A DNA stretch of 64,000 nt. Origin: Streptomyces tuirus. Its GTDB lineage: Bacteria > Actinomycetota > Actinomycetes > Streptomycetales > Streptomycetaceae. Numbering within the stretch: the first letter of the stretch is position 1; each line of letters starts with the position of its first letter. A program made the translations under genes and the position numbers. The stretch is taken from the NCBI GenBank assembly GCA_018195615.1, contig JAGTPG010000001.1:868001-932000 (forward strand), given 5' to 3'. Shown here piece after piece: positions 52,570-61,878 of this stretch. The notes beneath the pieces were generated by a model. The model did not search any database, was not told where the DNA came from, and worked only from the letters and a program-made list of their open reading frames with translations.

Positions 52570-53912
52570 GTGACCGTGAAGGACATCCTGGCCGCGATCC
52601 AGTCGCCCGACTCCACGTCGGAGGACTTCGCCGCCATCCCGCTGCCCGAGTCGTACCGCGCGATCACCGTGCACAAGGACGAGACGGAGATGTTCGCGGG
52701 CCTCGCGACCCGCGACAAGGACCCCGCAAGTCGATCCACCTGGACGAGGTGCCGCTGCCCGAGCTCGGCCCGGGTGAGGCCCTGGTGGCCGTCATGGCCT
52801 CGTCGGTCAACTACAACTCCGTGTGGACGTCGATCTTCGAGCCGCTGTCGACGTTCGGGTTCCTGGAGCGCTACGGCCGGCTCAGCGAGCTGACCAAGCG
52901 CCACGACCTGCCGTACCACATCATCGGCTCGGACCTCGCCGGCGTGGTCCTGCGCACCGGCCCGGGCGTCAACGCCTGGCGGCCCGGTGACGAGGTCGTC
53001 GCGCACTGCCTCTCCGTGGAGCTGGAGTCCAGCGACGGCCACAACGACACGATGCTCGACCCCGAGCAGCGCATCTGGGGCTTCGAGACCAACTTCGGCG
53101 GCCTCGCCGAGATCGCGCTGGTCAAGTCCAACCAGCTGATGCCGAAGCCGGACCACCTCAGCTGGGAGGAGGCCGCCGCCCCGGGCCTGGTCAACTCCAC
53201 CGCCTACCGCCAGCTGGTCTCCCGCAACGGCGCCGGCATGAAGCAGGGCGACAACGTGCTCATCTGGGGCGCGAGCGGCGGCCTCGGCAGTTACGCCACC
53301 CAGTTCGCGCTGGCCGGCGGCGCCAACCCGATCTGCGTGGTCTCCTCCCCGCAGAAGGCGGACATCTGCCGGTCCATGGGCGCCGAGGCGATCATCGACC
53401 GCAACGCCGAGGGCTACAAGTTCTGGAAGGACGAGAACACCCAGGACCCGAAGGAGTGGAAGCGCTTCGGCAAGCGCATCCGCGAGCTCACCGGCGGGGA
53501 GGACATCGACATCGTCTTCGAGCACCCCGGCCGCGAGACCTTCGGCGCGAGCGTCTTCGTCACCCGCAAGGGCGGCACCATCACCACCTGCGCCTCGACC
53601 TCGGGCTACATGCACGAGTACGACAACCGCTACCTGTGGATGTCGCTGAAGCGGATCATCGGCTCGCACTTCGCCAACTACCGCGAGGCCTGGGAGGCCA
53701 ACCGGCTCATCGCGAAGGGCAAGATCCACCCGACCCTGTCGAAGGTGTACTCCCTCCAGGACACCGGCCAGGCCGCCTACGACGTCCACCGCAACCTGCA
53801 CCAGGGCAAGGTCGGCGTGCTGTGCATGGCCCCCGAGGAGGGCCTGGGCGTGCGCGACCAGGAGAAGCGCGCCAAGCACGAGGACGCCATCAACCGCTTC
53901 CGGAACATCTGA
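52570..53912 (+). CDS. ccr: Crotonyl-CoA carboxylase/reductase (one frame break)
   Basis: Reductive carboxylation of crotonyl-CoA with CO2 and NADPH to (2S)-ethylmalonyl-CoA. Medium-chain reductase fold: SYRAITVHKDETEMFAG, VNYNSVWTSIFEP (CO2-binding Asn), IIGSDLAGVVLRTGPG, GFETNFGGLAE (Phe/Glu), WGASGGLGSYATQFALAGG and SHFANYREAWEAN (His). The frame breaks at CCCC 52722-52725; one base restores DKDPRKSIHLDEVPLPEL and gives 447 aa, the length of the S. coelicolor enzyme. GTG 52570 follows GGAGG; GTG 52576 is a near alternative. First gene of the ethylmalonyl-CoA operon. Confidence 0.95.
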
Positions 53913-53921
53913 GAGGCGTAC

Positions 53922-55949
53922 ATGACTGAGCGTCAGAAGGACCGGCCGTGGCTCATGCGGACCTACGCCGGTCACTCCACGGCCGAGGCGTCCAACGAGC
54001 TGTACCGGCGCAACCTCGCCAAGGGCCAGACGGGTCTGTCGGTGGCGTTCGACCTGCCGACGCAGACCGGATACGACTCCGACCACATCCTCGCCCGCGG
54101 CGAGGTCGGCCGGGTCGGGGTGCCGATCGCGCACGTCGGTGACATGCGCCGGCTGTTCCAGGACATCCCCCTGGAGCAGATGAACACCTCGATGACCATC
54201 AACGCCACGGCCATGTGGCTGCTGGCGCTCTACCAGGTCGTCGCCGAGGAGCAGGGCGCGGACATCACCAAGCTCCAGGGCACGACCCAGAACGACATCG
54301 TCAAGGAGTACCTGTCCCGGGGGACGCACGTCTTCCCGCCGGGACCCTCCCTCCGCCTGACGACGGACATGATCGCGTACACGGTCTCCCACATCCCGAA
54401 GTGGAACCCGATCAACATCTGCAGCTACCACCTGCAGGAGGCGGGCGCCACGCCGGTCCAGGAGATCGCGTACGCGATGTCCACCGCGATCGCCGTCCTG
54501 GACGCGGTCCGTGACTCCGGCCAGGTGCCGCAGGAGCGCATGGGTGATGTCGTCGGCCGCATCTCCTTCTTCGTGAACGCGGGCGTCCGCTTCATCGAGG
54601 AGATGTGCAAGATGCGCGCCTTCGGCCGCATCTGGGACAAGGTCACGCGCGAGCGGTACGGCATCGAGAACCCCAAGCACCGCCGCTTCCGCTACGGCGT
54701 CCAGGTCAACTCCCTGGGCCTGACGGAGGCGCAGCCGGAGAACAACGTCCAGCGGATCGTCCTGGAGATGCTGGCCGTGACCCTCTCCAAGGACGCACGC
54801 GCGCGTGCCGTGCAGCTCCCCGCCTGGAACGAGGCGCTCGGCCTGCCCCGCCCCTGGGACCAGCAGTGGTCGCTGCGCATCCAGCAGGTGCTGGCGTACG
54901 AGAGCGATCTGCTGGAGTACGAGGACATCTTCGAGGGCTCGAAGGTGATCGAGGCGAAGGTGGAGGAGCTGGTCGAGGCCGCGCTCGCGGAGATCGACCG
55001 CATCCAGGAGATGGGCGGCGCGATGGCGGCCGTCGAGTCCGGCTACCTCAAGTCGCAGCTGGTCGCCTCGCACGCGGAACGCCGGGGCCGCATCGAGTCC
55101 GGCCAGGAGAAGATCATCGGTGTCAACGCCTTCGAGGGCACCGAGCCGAACCCGCTGACCGCCGACCTGGACACCGCCATCCAGACGGTGGACCCGGAGG
55201 TCGAGGCCCGCGTCATCGCCGCGCTCCAGCAGTGGCGCGACAGCCGCTACCAGCCGCCTTTCAACCACCCGCGGCCCTGCAAGGCCCTGGAGCGGCTGAA
55301 GGAGGCCGCGCGCGGCACCGAGAACCTCATGGAGGCGACCCTGGAGTGCGCCCGCGCCGGGGCGACGACCGGCGAGTGGGCCGGGGCCCTGCGCGAGGTG
55401 TTCGGCGAGTTCCGCGCACCCACGGGCGTCTCCTCGGCGCCGGTGGCCGTCCCCGCCGAGGAGGGCAGCACGCTGGCCCTGGTGCGCCGCAAGGTGGATC
55501 TGACGGCCAAGGACCTGGGCGTGGGCAAGCTGCGCTTCCTGGTCGGCAAGCCGGGCCTGGACGGGCACTCCAACGGCGCCGAGCAGATCGCCGTGCGGGC
55601 GCGTGACGCCGGCTTCGAGGTGGTCTACCAGGGCATCCGGCTGACGCCGGAGCAGATCGTGGACGCGGCCCTCGCCGAGGACGTGCACGCGGTCGGCCTG
55701 TCCATCCTGTCCGGCTCGCACGCCCAACTGGTGCCGGACGTGCTCGAACGGCTGCGTGTGGCCGGTGCCACAGATATACCGGTGATCGCCGGTGGCATCA
55801 TCCCGAACGGTGATGCCGAGCAGCTCAGGGCAGCCGGAGTGGCCGCGGTCTTCACCCCGAAGGACTTCGACATCACCGGAATCATCGGCCGCATCGTCGA
55901 CGAGATCCGGAAAGCGAACCAGCTCGACCCCCTGGAGGTCCCCGCATGA
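53922..55949 (+). CDS. ecm: Ethylmalonyl-CoA mutase (MeaA), B12-dependent
   Basis: A 675-aa adenosylcobalamin-dependent mutase converting (2R)-ethylmalonyl-CoA to (2S)-methylsuccinyl-CoA. Residues about 1-520 form the acyl-CoA-binding barrel (RPWLMRTYAGHSTAEASNEL, SVAFDLPTQTGYDSDHILAR, GEVGRVGVPIAHVGDMRRL). The C-terminal B12 domain (about 525-665) has KPGLDGHSNGAEQIAVRAR (DxHxxG lower ligand), SILSGSHAQL and AGGIIPNGDAEQLRAAG. Unlike methylmalonyl-CoA mutase it is a single polypeptide. 9 bp from ccr; its stop overlaps mcl (ATGA). Older records call it MeaA. Confidence 0.95.
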   Translation: MTERQKDRPWLMRTYAGHSTAEASNELYRRNLAKGQTGLSVAFDLPTQTGYDSDHILARGEVGRVGVPIAHVGDMRRLFQDIPLEQMNTSMTINATAMWLLALYQVVAEEQGADITKLQGTTQNDIVKEYLSRGTHVFPPGPSLRLTTDMIAYTVSHIPKWNPINICSYHLQEAGATPVQEIAYAMSTAIAVLDAVRDSGQVPQERMGDVVGRISFFVNAGVRFIEEMCKMRAFGRIWDKVTRERYGIENPKHRRFRYGVQVNSLGLTEAQPENNVQRIVLEMLAVTLSKDARARAVQLPAWNEALGLPRPWDQQWSLRIQQVLAYESDLLEYEDIFEGSKVIEAKVEELVEAALAEIDRIQEMGGAMAAVESGYLKSQLVASHAERRGRIESGQEKIIGVNAFEGTEPNPLTADLDTAIQTVDPEVEARVIAALQQWRDSRYQPPFNHPRPCKALERLKEAARGTENLMEATLECARAGATTGEWAGALREVFGEFRAPTGVSSAPVAVPAEEGSTLALVRRKVDLTAKDLGVGKLRFLVGKPGLDGHSNGAEQIAVRARDAGFEVVYQGIRLTPEQIVDAALAEDVHAVGLSILSGSHAQLVPDVLERLRVAGATDIPVIAGGIIPNGDAEQLRAAGVAAVFTPKDFDITGIIGRIVDEIRKANQLDPLEVPA

Positions 55950-56905
55950 CCGTCAACCGTCTCCGCCCGCGGCGTTCCTGCCTGGCCGTACCGGGCAGCA
56001 ACCCCCGCTTCCTGGAGAAGGCGCAGGGCCTCCCGGCGGACCAGGTCTTCCTCGACCTGGAGGACGCCTGCGCCCCGCTCGCGAAGCCGGAGGCGCGGCA
56101 CACCATCGTCAAGTTCCTCAACGAGGGCGACTGGACGGGCAAGACGCGAGTGGTGCGCGTCAACGACTGGACGACCGAATGGACGTACCGGGACGTCGTC
56201 ACGGTCGTCGAGGGCGCCGGCCCCAACCTCGACTGCATCATGCTGCCGAAGGTGCAGGACGCCCAGCAGATCGTCGCGCTGGACCTGCTGCTGACGCAGA
56301 TCGAGAAGACGATGGGCTTCGAGGTCGGCCGGATCGGCATCGAGGCGCAGATCGAGAACGCGCAGGGCCTGAACAACGTCAACCAGATCGCCCAGGCCTC
56401 CCCGCGCGTCGAGACCATCATCTTCGGCCCGGCCGACTTCATGGCGTCCATCAACATGAAGTCGCTGGTCGTGGGCGAGCAGCCGCCCGGCTACCCGGCG
56501 GACGCCTACCACTACATCCTGATGAAGATCCTGATGGCCGCCCGCGCCAACAACCTCCAGGCGATCGACGGCCCCTACCTGCAGATCCGCAACATCGACG
56601 GCTACCGCGAGGTCGCCCAGCGCGCCGCGGCCCTCGGCTTCGACGGCAAGTGGGTGCTGCACCCGGGCCAGGTCGAGGCGTCCAACGAGATCTTCTCGCC
56701 GTCGCAGGAGGACTACGACCACGCCGAGCTGATCCTGGACGCGTACGACTACTACACGTCCGAGGCGGGCGGCAAGAAGGGCTCCGCGATGCTCGGCGAC
56801 GAGATGATCGACGAGGCCAGCCGCAAGATGGCCCTGGTCATCTCCGGCAAGGGCCGCGCCGCCGGCATGCAGCGCACCAGCAAGTTCGAGATCCCGGAGG
56901 CGTGA
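55946..56905 (+). CDS. mcl: HpcH/HpaI aldolase, malyl/beta-methylmalyl-CoA lyase
   Basis: A 319-aa CitE-like lyase: RRSCLAVPGSNPRFLEKAQG, VFLDLEDACAPLAKPEARH (Glu/Asp metal ligands), LNCIMLPK-like DCIMLPKVQDAQQIV, IEAQIENAQGLNNVNQIA and ETIIFGPADFMASI. In the ethylmalonyl-CoA pathway it cleaves beta-methylmalyl-CoA to glyoxylate and propionyl-CoA and may also make malyl-CoA. ATG overlaps the mutase stop; 5 bp precede the MaoC gene. Confidence 0.92.
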   Translation: MTVNRLRPRRSCLAVPGSNPRFLEKAQGLPADQVFLDLEDACAPLAKPEARHTIVKFLNEGDWTGKTRVVRVNDWTTEWTYRDVVTVVEGAGPNLDCIMLPKVQDAQQIVALDLLLTQIEKTMGFEVGRIGIEAQIENAQGLNNVNQIAQASPRVETIIFGPADFMASINMKSLVVGEQPPGYPADAYHYILMKILMAARANNLQAIDGPYLQIRNIDGYREVAQRAAALGFDGKWVLHPGQVEASNEIFSPSQEDYDHAELILDAYDYYTSEAGGKKGSAMLGDEMIDEASRKMALVISGKGRAAGMQRTSKFEIPEA

Positions 56906-56910
56906 CGGCC

Positions 56911-57423
56911 ATGCAGTTCGGACGCACCTACGAGGAGTTCGAGGTCGGGGCGACGTACAAGCACTGGCCGGGCAAGACGGTCACGGAGTACGACGACCAC
57001 CTGTTCTGTCTCCTCACCATGAACCACCACCCGCTCCACATGGACACGAACTATGCGGAGAAGACGACGGACTTCGGCAAGAACGTCGTCGTGGGGAACT
57101 ACATCTACTCCCTCCTGCTCGGCATGTCCGTGCCGGACATCTCCGGCAAGGCCATCGCCAACCTGGAGATCGAGTCGCTCAAGCACGTGGCGCCGACCTT
57201 CCACGGCGACACCGTCTACGGCCAGACGACCGTGCTCGACAAGTGGCCGTCGAAGTCGAAGAACGACCGCGGCATCGTGCATGTCGAGACCAAGGGCTAC
57301 AAGCAGGACGGCACGCTGGTGTGCGTGTTCCGCCGCAAGGTGATGGTGCCGACCGAGACGTACATCAAGGAGCGCGGCGGCGAGCAGCCGGGCCGCCCCG
57401 AGCTCAAGGAGCAGGAGAAGTAG
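56911..57423 (+). CDS. Mesaconyl-CoA hydratase, single-domain MaoC type
   Basis: A 170-aa hot-dog MaoC-like protein: FGRTYEEFEVGATYKHWPGK, VTEYDDHLFCLLTMNHHPLH (Asp and His of the hydratase 2 motif), MDTNYAEKTTDFGKNVVVG and HVAPTFHGDTVYGQT. By context it hydrates mesaconyl-C1-CoA to beta-methylmalyl-CoA. The Rhodobacter Mch has two fused hot-dog domains (about 340 aa); this single domain would have to work as a dimer. ATG 56911 chosen; GTG 56902 would overlap mcl. 2 bp separate it from the next gene. Confidence 0.88.
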   Translation: MQFGRTYEEFEVGATYKHWPGKTVTEYDDHLFCLLTMNHHPLHMDTNYAEKTTDFGKNVVVGNYIYSLLLGMSVPDISGKAIANLEIESLKHVAPTFHGDTVYGQTTVLDKWPSKSKNDRGIVHVETKGYKQDGTLVCVFRRKVMVPTETYIKERGGEQPGRPELKEQEK

Positions 57424-57425
57424 CC

Positions 57426-58631
57426 ATGGCGCGACTCGCCCAGACCGCCGGTCTGACGGACATCCAGCAGGAGATCCTGTCCACCGTCCGCGACTTCGTG
57501 GACAAGGAGATCATCCCGGTCGCGACCGAGCTGGAGCACCGCGACGAGTACCCGCAAGCGATCGTCGACGGGCTGAAGGAGTTGGGCCTGTTCGGCCTGA
57601 TGATCCCCGAGGAGTACGGGGGTCTGGGCGAGTCGCTCCTGACGTACGCGCTGTGCGTGGAGGAGATCGCCCGCGGGTGGATGTCGGTGTCCGGCATCAT
57701 CAACACGCACTTCATCGTGGCGTACATGCTCAAGCAGCACGGCACGCAGGAGCAGAAGGACCACTTCCTGCCGAGGATGGCGGCCGGCGACATCCGCGGC
57801 GCGTTCTCGATGTCGGAGCCGGGCCTCGGCTCCGACGTCTCGGCCATCACCTCGAAGGCGGTGAAGGACGGCGAGGAGTACGTCCTGAACGGCCAGAAGA
57901 TGTGGCTGACCAATGGCGGTACGTCGTCTCTGGTGGCCGTTCTGGTCCGAAGTGACGAAGGTCACCCCGAGGGCACCGCACCCCACAAGTCGATGACCAC
58001 CTTCCTGGTCGAGAAGGAGCCCGGCTTCGGCGAGGTTCGCCCCGGCCTCACCATCCCCGGCAAGATCGACAAGATGGGCTACAAGGGTGTCGACACCACC
58101 GAACTCATCATGGATGGCCTGCGGATTCCTGCGGATCGTGTGCTGGGCGGGGTCACCGGCCGTGGTTTCTATCAGATGATGGACGGCGTGGAGGTCGGCC
58201 GCGTCAACGTGGCGGCGCGTGGCTGCGGCGTCGCTCAGCGTGCGTTCGAACTGGGCGTCCAGTACGCGCAGCAGCGCCACACCTTCGGCAAGCCGATCGC
58301 CCAGCACCAGGCGATCCAGTTCAAGCTGGCCGAGATGGCTACCAAGGTCGAGGCGGCGCATGCGATGATGGTGAACGCAGCACGCAAAAAGGACTCCGGG
58401 GAGCGAAACGACCTCGAGGCTGGGATGGCGAAGTACCTCGCCTCCGAGTACTGCAAGGAGGTCGTCGAGGACGCCTTCCGGATCCACGGCGGCTACGGCT
58501 TCTCCAAGGAGTACGAGATCGAACGCCTCTACCGCGAGGCGCCGATGCTGCTGATCGGTGAAGGTACCGCCGAAATCCAGAAAATGATCATCGGTCGGCG
58601 GCTGCTCGAAGAGTATCGATTCCAGGGCTAG
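57426..58631 (+). CDS. mcd: Acyl-CoA dehydrogenase, probable methylsuccinyl-CoA dehydrogenase
   Basis: A 401-aa FAD acyl-CoA dehydrogenase: PEEYGGLGESLLTYALCVEE, AFSMSEPGLGSDVSAITSKA, YVLNGQKMWLTNGGTSSLVA (FAD/acyl binding), QRHTFGKPIAQHQAIQFKLA, and the catalytic-base region RLYREAPMLLIGEGTAEIQK. Oxidises (2S)-methylsuccinyl-CoA to mesaconyl-CoA, closing the operon's chemistry. The Rhodobacter Mcd is longer (about 550 aa with an N-terminal extension), so this is the short actinobacterial form. A long hairpin at 58642-58678 follows the stop. Confidence 0.92.
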   Translation: MARLAQTAGLTDIQQEILSTVRDFVDKEIIPVATELEHRDEYPQAIVDGLKELGLFGLMIPEEYGGLGESLLTYALCVEEIARGWMSVSGIINTHFIVAYMLKQHGTQEQKDHFLPRMAAGDIRGAFSMSEPGLGSDVSAITSKAVKDGEEYVLNGQKMWLTNGGTSSLVAVLVRSDEGHPEGTAPHKSMTTFLVEKEPGFGEVRPGLTIPGKIDKMGYKGVDTTELIMDGLRIPADRVLGGVTGRGFYQMMDGVEVGRVNVAARGCGVAQRAFELGVQYAQQRHTFGKPIAQHQAIQFKLAEMATKVEAAHAMMVNAARKKDSGERNDLEAGMAKYLASEYCKEVVEDAFRIHGGYGFSKEYEIERLYREAPMLLIGEGTAEIQKMIIGRRLLEEYRFQG

Positions 58632-58641
58632 ATGTCCGGAT

Positions 58642-58678
58642 ACGGGGTGTTTTCTTGGAGAAGAAGATCACACCCCGT
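58642..58678 (+). terminator. Terminator of the ethylmalonyl-CoA operon
   Basis: Perfect outer repeat ACGGGGTGT / ACACCCCGT with an inner TTCTT / AAGAA stem in the 19-nt loop, 10 nt after the mcd stop codon. Confidence 0.75.
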
Positions 58679-58801
58679 CAGCACTCTTCGGTCGCCGACT
58701 CGGCTTCCTGGCTTACCCAGTTAGGGCCCCGAGCCGCTACGATCGCCGGAAAGCCGCCGTCCCCCGTCAGAGTGCGGCCTCATCCGCTACGAAGGTCATC
58801 C

Positions 58802-59458
58802 ATGCCCCACAGCCAAACCTCTGCACCTCGCGACAGCCGGGCCGGCGTACGCCTCGCGCGCGGAGCATCGCCGTGGCTCCTTCCGACCGTCGCCACCGCA
58901 GCCCTCAGCCTGGCCCGTGCTCGCCGCTCCGGCGCCGCCAAGGCCGTCGCCGTTCCCGCCACCGCGCTCGCGGCGGGAATGCTGTGGTTCTTCCGCGACC
59001 CCGAGCGCGAGATCACCCAGGGCCGGGTCATCTCGCCCGCCGACGGTGTGGTGCAGAGCATCATGCCGTGGAAGGACGGCCGCACCCGCGTCGCGATCTT
59101 CATGAGCCCGCTCAACGTCCACGTCAACCGCGCGCCGCTGGCCGGCACGGTGACGTCGGTCGAGCACGTCCCGGGTGGCTTCGTTCCCGCCTTCAACAAG
59201 GAGAGCGAGAACAACGAGCGTGTCGTCTGGCACTTCGACACCGAGCTCGGTGACATCGAGATGATCCAGATCGCCGGCGCGGTCGCCCGCCGCATCGTCC
59301 CCTACGTGCCGCAGGGCACCAAGGTCGAGCAGGGTGAGCGGATCGGCCTGATCCGCTTCGGCTCGCGGGTCGACCTCTACCTGCCCGAGGGCGTGGAGGT
59401 CGCGGTCGAGGTCGGTCAGAAGACGGTGGCGGGGGTGACTCGCATTGACCGTGATTGA
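58802..59458 (+). CDS. psd: Phosphatidylserine decarboxylase (proenzyme)
   Basis: A 218-aa Psd that decarboxylates phosphatidylserine to phosphatidylethanolamine. A hydrophobic N-terminal segment (AVPATALAAGMLWFF) anchors it to the membrane; RDPEREITQGRVISPADGVV and SPLNVHVNRAPLAGTV carry the conserved Asp and His. The self-cleavage site reads IRFGSRVDLYLP, with Gly187-Ser188 giving the pyruvoyl prosthetic group on the small subunit, as in the short actinobacterial form (RFGS in place of LGST). ATG 58802; the last 14 nt overlap pssA. Confidence 0.94.
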   Translation: MPHSQTSAPRDSRAGVRLARGASPWLLPTVATAALSLARARRSGAAKAVAVPATALAAGMLWFFRDPEREITQGRVISPADGVVQSIMPWKDGRTRVAIFMSPLNVHVNRAPLAGTVTSVEHVPGGFVPAFNKESENNERVVWHFDTELGDIEMIQIAGAVARRIVPYVPQGTKVEQGERIGLIRFGSRVDLYLPEGVEVAVEVGQKTVAGVTRIDRD

Positions 59459-60299
59459 TCCGGATACCAAGGCCGGCTGGGTGCCGGAGGCCGACGACGT
59501 CGACGAAGAGGAGGAGATGCCCCTCTCTCTGCGCCTGTCGATAGCGGACACGCTGACGCTCGGCAACGCCACGTGCGGTTTCATGGCGGTGTACTTCACC
59601 ACCACCGGCATCCTGATTCCGGACCTCATGGGCAGCCAGGAGTCCGGCATGGCGCGCAACAGCGCGGCCACGGCGGTCATCCTGATGCTGTGCGCGGCGG
59701 TCTTCGACCTGTTCGACGGCCTGGTGGCGCGCAAGCTGCGCTCCTCCCCCATGGGCGCCGAGCTGGACAACCTCTCCGACCTGATCAGCTTCGGCCTGGC
59801 GCCGGCGTACTTCGTCCTCGTCTACGGCATGGTGGCGGAGGGCGCGTACCAGCGGGTCGCGGCGGTCGGGGCGATCGTGGTGCTGCTGGCGGTGGTGCTG
59901 CGGCTTGCGCGGTTCTCGTGCGTCACGGTCAAGGACGGCACGTTCCAGGGCATGCCGTCGCCGTTCGGCGCGCTGACGGTCGTGTCCATCGTGTTGCTGG
60001 AGCTGCCCTTCGTGGCGACGCTGCTGGCGATTCTGGGGACCGCGTGGCTCATGGTGAGTCGTGTGGAGTACCCGAAGCCGCGGGGCCGACTCGCGGTGGC
60101 GATGCTGTCGTGGATCGTGCTGGGCATGGGCATGATGGCTGCCTGGGCGTTCGACGCGCCGGGCGGGCAGCTGCTGCTGCAGACGGGCTGTGCGCTGCAG
60201 CTGGTCATGGGAGCGGTGATTCCGCTGTTCGCGACGGCTCGGCGGGTGAACAACTTCCGCGACAATCGGCGGGAGGCGCGGGCGGCGCAGCTTCCGTGA
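59445..60299 (+). CDS. pssA: CDP-diacylglycerol-serine O-phosphatidyltransferase
   Basis: A 284-aa integral membrane CDP-alcohol phosphotransferase: ADTLTLGNATCGFMAVYFTT, then the catalytic motif DLFDGLVARKLRSSPMGAEL followed by DNLSDLISFGLAPAY (DGxxARx8Gx3Dx3D), and about seven membrane segments. Makes phosphatidylserine for Psd. The start TTG at 59445 overlaps psd by 14 nt, so the pair is coupled, although a downstream start is possible. A strong hairpin at 60322-60352 follows. Confidence 0.93.
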   Translation: MTVIDPDTKAGWVPEADDVDEEEEMPLSLRLSIADTLTLGNATCGFMAVYFTTTGILIPDLMGSQESGMARNSAATAVILMLCAAVFDLFDGLVARKLRSSPMGAELDNLSDLISFGLAPAYFVLVYGMVAEGAYQRVAAVGAIVVLLAVVLRLARFSCVTVKDGTFQGMPSPFGALTVVSIVLLELPFVATLLAILGTAWLMVSRVEYPKPRGRLAVAMLSWIVLGMGMMAAWAFDAPGGQLLLQTGCALQLVMGAVIPLFATARRVNNFRDNRREARAAQLP

Positions 60300-60321
60300 C
60301 GCCGTAGCGCGGATATGCCGT

Positions 60322-60352
60322 GGGCCCCGGACCGGGATTCGGTCCGGGGCCC
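60322..60352 (+). terminator. Terminator after pssA
   Basis: Stem GGGCCCCGGACC / GGTCCGGGGCCC (12 bp, perfect) with a 7-nt loop, followed by TTGCTT. Confidence 0.88.
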
Positions 60353-60498
60353 TTGCTTGTGCGGGTCCGTGGGTGGCGGTGGTCGCTGTTCCCGGGGCCC
60401 GCCCCCGGACCCCGGCCTGGGCTCGGCCGCCGCCCTACACGGTCGGACAGGACGAGCGGCCGGGGGCGGTGCGGTTCAGGCCGGCCGGAGCGCCCGGC

Positions 60499-61646
60499 TC
60501 AGGTCAGGAAATCCCTCGCTACGCGTTCCGCCACCCGCTCCAGGATTGGTCCGGCCTCCGCGATGCACTTCGACACGTCCGGCTCGGCCTCCGTCAGGGG
60601 GTAGGTGCGGCGGAAGCCGGCCCGGCCCAGGACCTCCGGGGGCAGGGCGAGGCGGCCGCAGACCGCGACGACCTCCTTGCCCGCGGCTCGGGCCGCCGCG
60701 GCGACGCCCGCCGGTGCCTTGCCGTGGAGGGTCTGTTCGTCGAGGGAACCCTCACCCGTGATCACCAGGTCGGCACGGTCCAGAGCGGGTGCGAAACCCA
60801 GGACGTCGAGCATCACCTCGATCCCGGGGCGGAACCGGGCGCCCAGCAGCAGGGCGCCGTAGCCGATGCCGCCCGCCGCGCCCGCCCCCGGCGAGGCGGC
60901 GTGCTCCGCGGCCTTCGCGCCCACGGCCCCCTCCAGGACCTTCGCGAAGTGCGCGAGAGCCGCGTCCAGGGCCTCCACGTCGTCCGGTGAGGCGCCCTTC
61001 TGCGGGCCGTACACCGCGGGCGCGCCCGTCGGGCCGGTCAGCGGGTTGTCGACGTCGCTCGCGAGCACGAGTGCGATCTCGCTGAGGCGCGGGTCGAGAC
61101 CCGACAGGTCGGCCGTCGCCAGCTCGGCGAGGCCAGCGCCGCCCGGGGACACCGGCTCGCCGTCCGCCTTCAGGAACCGGGCGCCCAGCGCGGACAGCAT
61201 GCCGGCGCCGCCGTCCGTGGTGGCGCTGCCGCCGACCCGAAGACGATCGTGCGGGCGCCCGCGTCCAGGGCGGCCCGCAGCAGCTCGCCGGAGCCGTACG
61301 TCGATGCCGTGAGCGGCGCGAAGACGCCGGCGGGCAGCCGCTGCAACCCGCTCGCCTCCGCCATCTCCACGACCGCGGTGCCGTCGCGCAGTGCGAACGC
61401 CGCCGTCGTCTCGTCGCCGAGGGGACCGGCGACCCGTACCTCCCGGCGCTCGAACCCGGCCGCGACCGCCGCGGCCACGGTCCCGTCGCCGCCGTCGGCC
61501 ACGGGCAGCGCCTCGACCTCGAGGTCCGGTACGACCCGGCGCAGCCCGGCCGTCACCCGCTCGGCGACCTCCACGGCCGTCAGCGACCCCTTGAACTTGT
61601 CCGCGGCGACGAGCACCCGCCGGGTGCCGCTCACACCGTCCGCCAC
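60499..61646 (-). CDS. Glycerate kinase, GlxK/GarK family (one frame break)
   Basis: Phosphorylates D-glycerate (to 2- or 3-phosphoglycerate). RRVLVAADKFKGSLTAVEVA at the N-terminus, VADGGDGTVAAAVAAG, VFAPLTASTYGSGELLRAAL, then GGSATTDGGAGMLSALGARF, LTGPTGAPAVYGPQKGASPD and ITGEGSLDEQTLHGKAPAGV. The frame breaks at CCC 61236-61238; one added base restores IVFGVGGSATTDGG and gives 382 aa, standard length. GTG 61646 is preferred because GGGGAG stands 5 nt away. May help use glyoxylate-derived glycerate; this link to the ethylmalonyl-CoA genes is an inference. Confidence 0.88.
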
Positions 61647-61770
61647 TTGCACTCCCCTTGCTCTCCGGGCCCTCACGCACGTCAAGGCCAGTCGCGCCGC
61701 TGCGACCTTAACCGGAGGACACCCCCGTCGTCAGCCCGTGCCCATCTCATGGACCCCAGGGTCCTCGCCC

Positions 61771-61815
61771 TCAGGGGCGCGGGGAACTGCGCGAGAAACC
61801 ACGGCACACCCGCAC
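61771..61815. repeat. 45-bp interspersed repeat, copy 2
   Basis: Reverse-complement match to 3873-3917, about 40 of 45 bases. Lies in the 232-bp divergent region between the glycerate kinase and ADP-ribosylglycohydrolase genes, so it is not obviously a terminator here. Confidence 0.8.
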
Positions 61816-61878
61816 CCGGCAAACGACCCGCGACCCCACCCCCTTGGGCACGCTGCGCGAAACGGGTAGACGAAAAGC

